Positions 1-8,324 of a stretch of 64,000 bases of DNA are shown in pieces. Source of the stretch: JAAXHB01 sp965221635 (GTDB lineage: Bacteria; Actinomycetota; Acidimicrobiia; Acidimicrobiales; Aldehydirespiratoraceae); NCBI GenBank assembly GCA_965221635.1, contig OZ244902.1, positions 1,054,001 through 1,118,000 on the forward strand, read 5' to 3'. A program made the position numbers and the translations under genes. Below the pieces are notes generated by a model that saw only the letters and a list, made by a program, of their open reading frames with translations, was not told the origin of the DNA and made no database searches. Each line of letters starts with the position of its first letter. Within the stretch, counting starts at the first letter, position 1.

Positions 1-3000
1 GACGCGAGTACGCCGTGGTGCCGATGTCGTGGAGGAGTTGCAACACGATTTGCTGGGTGGGCAGGGCCTCCTCAAGCCCGAGACGGCTGATGTGGCTGTC
101 GGCCCACGGACGCCCCATGGTGCTGCACAGGTCACACCGGCCACACGATTCCGGGCCCTCCACGCCGAAGTAGGCCAGCATCTCCCTCACCCGGCAGCCT
201 CGGCGGAGTCGTGCCAAGGCTCTTGCCTGCTGCGACTTGCGCGCCATCAGGGCCCGGTGTTGGTCGATTTTCTCCTCGATGATGCTCCACGGCGGAGATG
301 CGTCGGGTGGCCGTTCCAGAACCCAGGCGTACCTCCACATCGAGAATCCCAGAATGTCTCGGCGGTTCAGTTCAAGGAGATCGTTTGCGATTTCCGTCGC
401 AGGTCGCTGTAGCCGGCGGCTCCAACTGTTGGGCTCGTATTTGTCGAGCTTTGCTTGCTCAACCAGAAGTGCGATCTGCAAACCCCGCTGTGCCAGCCCC
501 GGTTCGTTATTGCTCAGTTCCTCGAGGTCTTCGACGGTGTCGTCCAGGATTGTCACCCGGCCTTGAGCGGGAGTGTCGAGATGGCGTCGCAGCACACCCC
601 CTTCGCAAAGATGGTGAACGGCCAATGCCACGCCGACGCGTGCGTGATCGCCTGCGTCCTCGTCACCCAAGTCGTGAGGGTCATACACGCCCACACCAGG
701 CGAAATGCGATCCCACACCCGGCGGATCTGCTCGATGGGAGGAGTGGCGCCGCTGATGAAGAGTCGGTGGATTGAGCAGTCCCTTGGGGCTGTCAGCAGC
801 ACGGCCGTTCCCGCTGTGACGCCGGTCGCCGGGGTTGATGCCTCGCCGGGGTTGATCGCTCCGCGGGCGGCACGCCCTGTTTCCTGCAGGTACTCCTCGA
901 TCGTTCCGGGCATCTCGAGATGCACGATCAGAGCAATGTCGGGCTTGTCGATGCCCATGCCGAAAGCGTTGGTGGCCACCACCACGTCTATGTCGCCGAA
1001 GCGGAATGCGTCCTCGGTGTAGTTCCGGGCGTCGGTGTCCATTTGCCCGTGATACGGACGGGCGTTGTGCCCCACAGCGCGCAGCATCCCGGCGATGCGT
1101 GTGGTGTCCGAACGGGTGGGCACGTACACGATCGCGGCCTGCGAGCGGAACGCTTCCACTATCTGCACCACGCGCACGTCGCGGTCTCGATGGTCACTGC
1201 ATTGCTCCACTAGGTAACGGATCTCGGGTCGTTCGGGTGATCGCACCACGGGCGTGCCACGAAGGTCGAGTTGCAACAGCTCCTTGATGTCTTGTTGCAC
1301 CTCGGGGGTTGCCGTGGCTGTGACGGCCAGCACGGGTGGACGCCTGCCGGAGCGGGTGATCCGTTTGAGCGCTTCGGGAATGGCCGCATATTCGGGCCGG
1401 AACGAATGCCCCCACTGCGAGATGCAATGCGCCTCGTCCACCGCCACCCGGGCCACGCCGATGTCTTGAAGTGCCGCCACGAATTCTTGAGACCAGAGCC
1501 GCTCGGGGCTGATGTACAGCAGCTTGTAGTGGCCGTGGCGCGCGCCTCGCAGCACGTCACGCCACTCAGATTGGCCGACCCCGCTGTGGATCACGGCCAC
1601 TTCGGCAACTTGGCGCTGCCGGAGGTTCTCGGCCTGGTCGTTCATCAGCGCTTTCAGCGGTGAGATCACCAACGTGAGGCCGTCGAGCAGCAACGCCGGG
1701 ATCTGGTAGGTCACAGATTTGCCCGACCCGGTGGGGAGCACCGCCAGGAAGTCCGACCCGGCCATGAATTGCGTCATGGTTTCGAGCTGGCCGGGCCTCC
1801 AATGCTCGAACCCGAACAGTTCGCGGGCCTTGTCGAGCGCTTCGGCTACTGCCTCGGTGCTCCGGGCTTCGCCGGCGGTGAGGGAAAGGTGTGCGAGTTG
1901 ACTCCACGCGCCGGGTTCTTCGACCGCTCGCAGCTTCTCGTCTACGGCATCGTTGAAGTCAACGTCTTCGAGGTGGCTTGCGATCGCTTCGTAAGCCTTG
2001 CGAGCGGTGTTGGCTCGAATCCGGGTTGGCGGCCCGGGCAGCATGTTGAGCATCACATCGCGATACGAAACGGCTCTGCACAAGCGGTTGTCGAGCACCA
2101 CCGTCACGCCACGGTCGTTCTCGGAACGGATCAGCCGACCCACTCCTTGGGCAAAATGCAGCGCCGCTCGTGGGAACAGGTAGTGAAGGAACGGATCCTT
2201 GCCTCGTGTTGTGAGGGCATCCATGCGTGCCCCGATCACGGGATCAGACGGCGACTCGAACGGGATCTTCTCGATGATCAGCACGCTGAGCGCTTCGCCT
2301 GGAATGTCCACGCCTTCCCAGAAGGAACGGGTTGCCACCAGGCACGTGGCCGCATCGGTTTGCATGCGTTCAACGAGCCTTGGCGCGGAATCGTCGCCTT
2401 GTGCGAGCATCCGGATTTGTTGCTGCTCCAGTACCGGTTGGGCGTGAGCCGCCACGTATCGCAGGCGTTGGGTGGAGGTCATCAGGGCCATGCCCCGGCC
2501 CTCGGTGAGCATGAAGATTCGGGGGATCTCGGCGGCCGCCTCGTTCTTGAACTGTTCGATGAGTTGGTTTCTGGGTGCGGGCAGGTAGTCGGTGAGCACC
2601 ATCAGATGGTGTTCGCGGATGTGTTCGAAGGGGGTGTCCAACACTTTGGTTTGTGCTGCGCCGAGGCCGAGGCTGTCGATGATGTGATCGAAGCCGGAGC
2701 CGGTGCGCAGCGTGGCTGAGGTCAGCACCACCGAGCGCAACCCCTCCCAAAGGCCGGACAGGTGTGACGCCACCGACACCGGGGCTCGCTTCAGTGTCCA
2801 AGTCCAGGAGTCGTTGCCGTCGCTGTTCTCGCTGTCGTCGTTGGCGTTGTCGCCCATGCTGACGACCTCGGCGATTGCCACGTGGGCTTCGTGCTCGGTC
2901 ACGCGTGTCACCTGGTACACGATCTTCTGAGCCTCGAGGGCGGTGCGTCCCAGATTGCTCACCTCGGCTTCGAGGCGGTGGCGCTTGTACGGCCCCCGGA

Positions 3001-5239
3001 GGTGTTCGGGGAGGTTCACCTCGTTGAGCGCCTTGGCGATGTCGCGCAAGGCCTGCCACAGCGCATTCCCCTCTCTCATCACGTCGGCGTAGTCGGGATG
3101 GCGGGTGTCGATGCCTCGACGCAGCCGATAGGTCAACGGGTACTGGTCGTCGTGTTGCGCCCCGGTGCGTGTTCGCACATATGAGGTGAGCGCAGCGCCG
3201 AAACGCTGCGAGCATTCACGAGTGTGCTCCACGCGGTCCCGGATGCGTTTCAGCACGGGATGGGTTGGATCGTCGTAGGTGGGGGTGTTTCCGGGCAGGT
3301 CGGCCAGGCGTCGAAGTGCTTGCACGATTCTGCGGCGAAGCGACCAACTCGCCGCGTCGGCAATGCGTCGCAGCGTCCCGCGCCGGCGCGCCGGATGCCA
3401 CAGGGCGTCGCACAGCGAGTCGATTTGCGCAGCGCTGATTTCTTGGGTGAGGGCGGTGGTGGCGGCGTCTTCGAGGTTGTGCGCCTCGTCGAGCACGAGG
3501 AACTTGCACTTGTCAAGCCACACCTGGCTGGACACAAGCAAAGCGTGGTTGAGCACAGCCACCTCAACATGTGCCAGCGCGTCAACCGCTCGCCGGTGAA
3601 AGTCCAGCTTCTCCAGGCGGGTCACCGCAGGCGCCAGAGGGAACTGGCAGCGCAGCCTTCGCTTCAGGGTGCTGAGCTCGCGCCGGCCGTGCTCGAGGGC
3701 ACCGGCTCGCAGTTCGTCCAGCTCGCCGGTCGGGGTTTGGGCCACCCAGCCGCAAGCCACGGCAAGCGCAAGGGCTTCATGGGCGTTCGGTGTTGATGAC
3801 TCTCTTCGCGAGCTTCCGGACTGAGCACCCTTGGCGGTATCCACCTTGTGCGCCGCAAGATGGTCCAGTTCGCCGGCCAGAGCTTCGAGATCCACGTAGT
3901 TGCTCCGCCCCTTGAGCACCACCGACGTGAACGGCTCCAGTTCCGAGGAGAGTTCCCGCAGGCTGTGGGTCACCTGGTCTTGCAGCACCTTCGAGTGTGG
4001 GGCCACCACCACCGTCTGCCCCGTGTCTCGGGCAAACTTGATGGCCGGCACCAGGTAGGCCAGCGTCTTACCCGTTCCGGTAGGCGCCTCGATCAACTGC
4101 CGCCTGTCGCGCGCCAGCGCATCAGCCACGAGACCGGCCATGTCAACCTGCTGTGACCGCGGGTTCCGCCCGCCACCCATCAGCGCCCCACCCTCACCAA
4201 ACACAGACTTCATCCGCTTCACAAAGGCCTTAATCTGCTCCTCGGTCCATGGTGTCCCCGGTCGCCCGCCCCCAACCCGAGCGGCACCGTCTCCGCCCAA
4301 GGACCATGCACCTCCCTCGCCAAAGGGGTGTCGGGCGTTCCCGCCAGGAAAGTTGTCACCGGGGGAATGCCCGCGGCTCTGATCAGACGAGTGTCCGCCG
4401 TTCCCGCCAAGGGGGTGCTCGTAACCCTCATCAGGGGAGTACCTGCCGGCCCCGCCAGGGGAGTAGGGGTCGATCCCGCCACGGGGGCACCCACCGGTCT
4501 CACCCGGGGAGTGTCCAGCGGCTTGGCCTCGGCGCGGTGGGTCGGGTTCAGGAATCACCGCCTCCAGCGGCAGCCTCGAACCCTCAGGCGTCAACAGGCG
4601 CATCCAGGGGTGACCACCCGCCTGGAGCACCCAACGCTGAAGTCGCCTGGAAGGTTCGTCGGCCTCCATTGCGTCGAGCATCTTCCCAAGAACGGCGAAC
4701 AGCAGCCGTGCATCACCAAGCGCGCGGTGTGCCTGCCGAGCGGCGTCCTGCAGGCCCAACGCGATGGCCAGCTCGTCAAGGCTGCGACTTGCTGGTGCCT
4801 GGGTGCCGTCGGTGTTCGGCGCGGCCTGCCTGCCCACCCGCGGGAAAGCCAGATGCGCCAGCTCCAGCGAATCCAGCCGCAAGATCTCCGAGGGCACCAC
4901 CACACCCGTCTGCTCCCCGGCCCGGTCGAGCTGAGGGAAGTCGTAGCCAAAACCGTTGTGCGCAACCAGCGGCCGCCCACCAACAAAGTCGTAGAACGCC
5001 CCAAGCGCCTCGGCAGGCTCCGCGGCGTCCAGAAAGTCCTCGTCGCCAAGCCCCGTCAGATCACGAGTGAGCTTCTGAATCGGCCGAGAAGGCCGCACCA
5101 AAATCTCGAACGCCTCAACCTCAACCCCGCCCCGCACAAGCACCGCGCCGATCTCAACGATGTCATGCACCAGCGCCTCCCCAAGCGCCGCATTGCCCTC
5201 CAGATCAAAGACAACAACCTCCAACTCCCCCCAACTCAA
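1..5239 (-). CDS. DnaQ-like exonuclease / DinG-like helicase / RecQ helicase triple fusion (partial, runs off left edge)
   Basis: I read this frame codon by codon from 5278 to the left edge and found no stop, so three DNA-metabolism domains share one polypeptide of at least 1746 residues. Residues 1-180 are a DEDDh 3'-5' exonuclease: D12 and E14 in VFDLEGNA, D100 in AHNGFGYDF, H171 and D176 in HRALGDARLL. Residues ~225-345 are a Gly/Pro-rich linker. Residues ~345-1130 are a DinG/XPD-type SF2 helicase with Walker A APTGTGKT (K391) and DEAH at 584. The Cys expected after KGRSNY for an Fe-S cluster is absent and only one Cys follows, so the cluster is probably lost. Residues ~1140 onward are RecQ: PTGSGKS (K1174), DEAHCISQWGH (D1268), and a zinc site with C1682, C1699, C1702, C1705. 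The first in-frame stop upstream is at 5279-5281. TTG at 5239, preceded by a G-rich stretch, is the best start; no ATG or GTG is available. Likely role is repair or resection. The C-terminus lies outside the window. Confidence 0.9.
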   Translation of the reverse strand, partial: MSWGELEVVVFDLEGNAALGEALVHDIVEIGAVLVRGGVEVEAFEILVRPSRPIQKLTRDLTGLGDEDFLDAAEPAEALGAFYDFVGGRPLVAHNGFGYDFPQLDRAGEQTGVVVPSEILRLDSLELAHLAFPRVGRQAAPNTDGTQAPASRSLDELAIALGLQDAARQAHRALGDARLLFAVLGKMLDAMEADEPSRRLQRWVLQAGGHPWMRLLTPEGSRLPLEAVIPEPDPPRRGQAAGHSPGETGGCPRGGIDPYSPGGAGRYSPDEGYEHPLGGNGGHSSDQSRGHSPGDNFPGGNARHPFGEGGAWSLGGDGAARVGGGRPGTPWTEEQIKAFVKRMKSVFGEGGALMGGGRNPRSQQVDMAGLVADALARDRRQLIEAPTGTGKTLAYLVPAIKFARDTGQTVVVAPHSKVLQDQVTHSLRELSSELEPFTSVVLKGRSNYVDLEALAGELDHLAAHKVDTAKGAQSGSSRRESSTPNAHEALALAVACGWVAQTPTGELDELRAGALEHGRRELSTLKRRLRCQFPLAPAVTRLEKLDFHRRAVDALAHVEVAVLNHALLVSSQVWLDKCKFLVLDEAHNLEDAATTALTQEISAAQIDSLCDALWHPARRRGTLRRIADAASWSLRRRIVQALRRLADLPGNTPTYDDPTHPVLKRIRDRVEHTRECSQRFGAALTSYVRTRTGAQHDDQYPLTYRLRRGIDTRHPDYADVMREGNALWQALRDIAKALNEVNLPEHLRGPYKRHRLEAEVSNLGRTALEAQKIVYQVTRVTEHEAHVAIAEVVSMGDNANDDSENSDGNDSWTWTLKRAPVSVASHLSGLWEGLRSVVLTSATLRTGSGFDHIIDSLGLGAAQTKVLDTPFEHIREHHLMVLTDYLPAPRNQLIEQFKNEAAAEIPRIFMLTEGRGMALMTSTQRLRYVAAHAQPVLEQQQIRMLAQGDDSAPRLVERMQTDAATCLVATRSFWEGVDIPGEALSVLIIEKIPFESPSDPVIGARMDALTTRGKDPFLHYLFPRAALHFAQGVGRLIRSENDRGVTVVLDNRLCRAVSYRDVMLNMLPGPPTRIRANTARKAYEAIASHLEDVDFNDAVDEKLRAVEEPGAWSQLAHLSLTAGEARSTEAVAEALDKARELFGFEHWRPGQLETMTQFMAGSDFLAVLPTGSGKSVTYQIPALLLDGLTLVISPLKALMNDQAENLRQRQVAEVAVIHSGVGQSEWRDVLRGARHGHYKLLYISPERLWSQEFVAALQDIGVARVAVDEAHCISQWGHSFRPEYAAIPEALKRITRSGRRPPVLAVTATATPEVQQDIKELLQLDLRGTPVVRSPERPEIRYLVEQCSDHRDRDVRVVQIVEAFRSQAAIVYVPTRSDTTRIAGMLRAVGHNARPYHGQMDTDARNYTEDAFRFGDIDVVVATNAFGMGIDKPDIALIVHLEMPGTIEEYLQETGRAARGAINPGEASTPATGVTAGTAVLLTAPRDCSIHRLFISGATPPIEQIRRVWDRISPGVGVYDPHDLGDEDAGDHARVGVALAVHHLCEGGVLRRHLDTPAQGRVTILDDTVEDLEELSNNEPGLAQRGLQIALLVEQAKLDKYEPNSWSRRLQRPATEIANDLLELNRRDILGFSMWRYAWVLERPPDASPPWSIIEEKIDQHRALMARKSQQARALARLRRGCRVREMLAYFGVEGPESCGRCDLCSTMGRPWADSHISRLGLEEALPTQQIVLQLLHDIGTTAYSR

Positions 5240-5427
5240 GATTCCCCCACTCCCCGCAGCAGTACGTCGCTCAGCAGGCTAGACCACGCCACAGGCCCGC
5301 CGAGCCCACGCGATACGGATCGCACCCCGCCAATCCCAGCGGTAGGGTGCATCATGACCCCCTCATCCGGTTCCACCCAGCGTCCCCAAGGTGAACGACC
5401 AATGACCCAACCAGGGCCACGGAGGTC

Positions 5428-5709
5428 ATGACGGGTGAACAGCTCCCAGCAGAGCTGCCGAAGGAACTAGTCCCGGTACACCTGCCCAAGGAACTGCTAG
5501 CCGAGGTAGATCGTCTCGTCGCAACCGGCGCATACAGCACGCGAGCAGAAGTGCTAGGCGCAGCAGTCGAGCTACTAGCCCCGCCATCGAGCAGCGACGA
5601 AATCGGTGCCAGAATAGTAGCGGGCTACAAGAAATACCCACCCTCACCACTCCAAGAACAGGCAGCAATTGCGTCCCTAAGAGAAGCCATCCTAGAAGAA
5701 CCCTGGTGA
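5428..5709 (+). CDS. Ribbon-helix-helix (CopG/ParD-type) DNA-binding protein
   Basis: A 93-residue acidic protein. Residues ~15-52 (VHLPKELLAEVDRLVATG, then a Ser-Thr-Arg turn and AEVLGAAVELL) have the beta-strand, helix, helix pattern of ribbon-helix-helix repressors and type II antitoxins. The rest is a helical tail ending ILEEPW, as in antitoxins that wrap around a toxin. ATG 5428 is supported by GGAGG about 4 nt upstream. It diverges from the helicase fusion across 188 bp, so it could regulate that gene. No toxin gene follows; the next gene is convergent after 76 bp. Function as antitoxin or plain repressor is inference. Confidence 0.75.
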   Translation: MTGEQLPAELPKELVPVHLPKELLAEVDRLVATGAYSTRAEVLGAAVELLAPPSSSDEIGARIVAGYKKYPPSPLQEQAAIASLREAILEEPW

Positions 5710-5785
5710 ACTTCTGACTCCACACGCGCTCTTCGGTTTGAATGTGGTGTTGTGTTCGGAGGGGGGTGAATCTGGCAGATATGCG

Positions 5786-7930
5786 TTAGGGGTGGGGGGA
5801 GATTGCTACTACTTCTCTCTTGTAGGGGGTTTGGTCGGAGTCTTCTGTGGGGCATTCGAGTTCTTCGGCGAAGCGGCGGCCTTCCCATACTGCTGATGCG
5901 ATGGTGGCGGGGGCGAGGGCGTCGCCTATTGCTCGCACGCTTTGCAGGCCTTGGTCGGGCCACTCCTTGTGGCGGCTGTTCAGGTCCAGCAGCAAGGCTT
6001 CCCTTGGGAGGCGGGCGGTTACGGCTACCACTGCCCCTACTTCGAGGAAGCTGGGTTTCTCGGTCCAGGTGCATTCGAGGTGGAGGCCACCGCTGTCGCC
6101 GCCCTCAACACTGGTGGAGCAGCGCAGCTCCACCCCAAGCTCCATCAACTGCACTTGGATGTTGCGCTGCTCGAGCGTGTTGAGCGTCCATCTTGAGACG
6201 ATCGGCTCCGACGTGATCAACACCACCTCGTAACCCTCACGGCGAAGCAGCTCGCCCAACACCCCGCCCATGTAGTAATGGTCGTCGTCGAATACCGCCA
6301 CCCGCTTGGCATCCGGACGCTTGCCCGCCATCAGATCATCGGGGGTGAACACCGGCAAGCCACCGAACGAGATGGGGTGGGTGTGCCAACGCCCGGCCCC
6401 GTCCCGACGCCACTCCGAGCCGGTCGCCACTGCCACATGATCGAAACCGAACTCCAACACGTCCTCAGCCTCCACAGGGCTCTCGCGGTAGATCTCCACG
6501 TTGGCCAACTTGTCGATCTGCCCCAGGCGGTAGTCGATCACCCGGATCCATGCCGCCAGCCCGGGCAGCCTGGCCTCGGAAGCCACTCGACCCCCCAGAA
6601 CACGTGTGGCCTCCAACACCGTCACCTGGTAACCGCGCCGCCCCAACGACATGGCGGCCTCCAAACCGGCCGGCCCGGCACCTGCCACAAGCACACGCTG
6701 ATCGGCGTGACGCGGCCTCATCACTTCGGGATGCCAACCCCGGCGCCATTCCTCACCCATCGACGGGTTCTGTGTGCAACGGATAGGCGACATCGTGAAA
6801 TCACCCGACACGCAGATGTTGCAACCGATGCACTCCCGAATGTCGTCCATGCGCCCCTGTTCGATCTTGGTGGGCAGGTACGGATCGGCAATCGAGGGCC
6901 GGGCCGCACCAATGAAGTCGATCACACCCTCCCGAACCATTCGGAGCATCGTTTCGGGAGACGTGAACCTTCCCACTCCCACCACCGGCTTGGAGGTGAA
7001 CTCCCGGAAGCCGCGCACGTGGGGCTCCTGATGGCCCTCCTCGCCGAAGCGTGAGGTGACACTGTCCACTTCCCAGTCACCCAGCGCAAAATCCCACAAA
7101 TCGGGGATCTCGCCGAGCGCACCCAACACCTCCTCGATCTCGCCACGGGTTACGCCCTCATCGCCGTAGAGATCGTCGGCGGTGATCCGACATCCAATAG
7201 CGGCCTTGCCGTCGGCCTCCTCGCACGAATCCTCGAGCACTTCGCGCAGCAATCGCATGCGATTCTCGATGCTGCCGCCGTAACAGTCGGTGCGCTGGTT
7301 GAACTGCCGAGACAGAAAATGGTGCAGGCAACCCAGCGCATGCGCCGCGTACACGTACACCAAATCAAAACCCGCGGTGATCGCCCTGTTAACACCCTGG
7401 CGATGCCACCGTCGGAAATTGGCGATGTCGCGTTTGGTCATCGCCCTGGCCTGAACCGGATCATGGTCGTACCACGCCACCGGAAGATGGCTCGGCCCCA
7501 GCGGCGCCACCCGAGAAGAGTGATTTGGACTGTTGAGACCGCTGTTGGACAACTCCAAACCGGCAAGCGCGCCGTGCTCGTGCACCCGTTGCGCCATCAG
7601 CGCCAGCGCCGGGATGTCGGCATCGTCCCATAGCCGAGCCTCGATGTACGGCGTGAGATCCGACGTGTAGTGAAACTCGCACTGCTCGGTACACACCACC
7701 GCCCATCCGCCCTCGGCCTTCATGGCACGCATCGCGGCATGGCTGCTCACATCCCGGTAACCCATACCGTTGCAGTGAGGCACCTGAAAGAAACGATTGC
7801 GCGCCACCACCGGGCCGATCCGAACCGGCTCGAACAAGACGTCAAAGCGAGGATCACGCCCGGGGGCCTCCGTCGCCATTGTCAGGTGTGGGCGAGAGGA
7901 CGTGGATTGTGCGCTGGATGTCTCGGTCAT
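5786..7930 (-). CDS. Flavin/Fe-S amine dehydrogenase of the trimethylamine/histamine dehydrogenase family
   Basis: 714 residues matching trimethylamine dehydrogenase (TMADH) along its whole length: a TIM-barrel FMN domain (~25-365), a 4Fe-4S loop, then two nucleotide-binding domains. Visible features are C53 in QVPHC (6-S-cysteinyl-FMN site), Y194/H197 in YVYAAH and D289 (catalytic triad), cysteines 367, 370, 373 and 385 for the cluster, and the GAGPAGLEA dinucleotide motif near 417. The substrate bowl of TMADH (Tyr60, Trp264, Trp355) reads Q83, W286, D377 here. By my recollection that is the Gln/Trp/Asp pattern of histamine dehydrogenase, and only the first change is shared with dimethylamine dehydrogenase. 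A primary amine such as histamine is therefore a better substrate guess than trimethylamine. Met18 is a possible alternative start; family members usually begin nearer there. Confidence 0.93.
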   Translation of the reverse strand: MTETSSAQSTSSRPHLTMATEAPGRDPRFDVLFEPVRIGPVVARNRFFQVPHCNGMGYRDVSSHAAMRAMKAEGGWAVVCTEQCEFHYTSDLTPYIEARLWDDADIPALALMAQRVHEHGALAGLELSNSGLNSPNHSSRVAPLGPSHLPVAWYDHDPVQARAMTKRDIANFRRWHRQGVNRAITAGFDLVYVYAAHALGCLHHFLSRQFNQRTDCYGGSIENRMRLLREVLEDSCEEADGKAAIGCRITADDLYGDEGVTRGEIEEVLGALGEIPDLWDFALGDWEVDSVTSRFGEEGHQEPHVRGFREFTSKPVVGVGRFTSPETMLRMVREGVIDFIGAARPSIADPYLPTKIEQGRMDDIRECIGCNICVSGDFTMSPIRCTQNPSMGEEWRRGWHPEVMRPRHADQRVLVAGAGPAGLEAAMSLGRRGYQVTVLEATRVLGGRVASEARLPGLAAWIRVIDYRLGQIDKLANVEIYRESPVEAEDVLEFGFDHVAVATGSEWRRDGAGRWHTHPISFGGLPVFTPDDLMAGKRPDAKRVAVFDDDHYYMGGVLGELLRREGYEVVLITSEPIVSRWTLNTLEQRNIQVQLMELGVELRCSTSVEGGDSGGLHLECTWTEKPSFLEVGAVVAVTARLPREALLLDLNSRHKEWPDQGLQSVRAIGDALAPATIASAVWEGRRFAEELECPTEDSDQTPYKREVVAISPHP

Positions 7931-8324
7931 GTGCGGCCCTTCGGTGTTGACGTGGCTCGGGCGGACTTGCCCAGCCGCCCCGGGCTCTCTATTTCACTTC
8001 TGATTCTAAAGCGTTAGCCACTGAATCGATAGCAGAACCCTCCATCCAATGCTGAATCTAAAGCCCCAAGCAAATCTTGAACCCCCGGGCACAAGAGGTG
8101 GCTTGCCGGATCATGGCCAAACTGGAGGCTGCTGACGGGCTCGCCACGCCAACGGGGCTCGTCACGGATGGTGGGTTGCCTGATCATGAGTCGGAGGCCG
8201 TTCCACCAGGAATGAGCGATGAACTCCGCGCCGAAAGCGTTCAGGCTGCGTCGCAATGACGACGAGCGTCTCTGGCGGCTGGACCTCAGGCGACGGTTGC
8301 GGTAACCGCAGCGTCGGGGGTGTC
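7931..8324. other. Intergenic region without a recognised gene
   Basis: About 390 bp between two minus-strand genes. Short open frames exist on both strands (for example 8077-8259 plus), but none has a convincing ribosome binding site or recognisable family. A hairpin lies at 8291-8316 just downstream of the LLM oxidoreductase gene. The rest should contain the promoter of the amine dehydrogenase gene. Confidence 0.5.
8291..8316 (-). terminator. Hairpin downstream of the LLM oxidoreductase gene
   Basis: Outer arms CGACG/CGTCG and inner arms TGCGG/CCGCA around a 3-nt loop form a compact stem-loop 9 bp past the stop codon at 8325. There is no clear T tract, so it may terminate weakly or stabilise the mRNA end. 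Confidence 0.45.

Noticed and set aside
1769..2719. Long open frame on the plus strand within the helicase fusion
   Set aside because: It is the exact antisense of in-frame helicase codons and its product has no recognisable domain. The minus-strand reading has clear DinG/RecQ motifs.
4249..5431. Two overlapping plus-strand frames over the exonuclease and linker
   Set aside because: They are shadows in GC-rich DNA. The minus strand carries the DEDDh residues and Gly/Pro linker.
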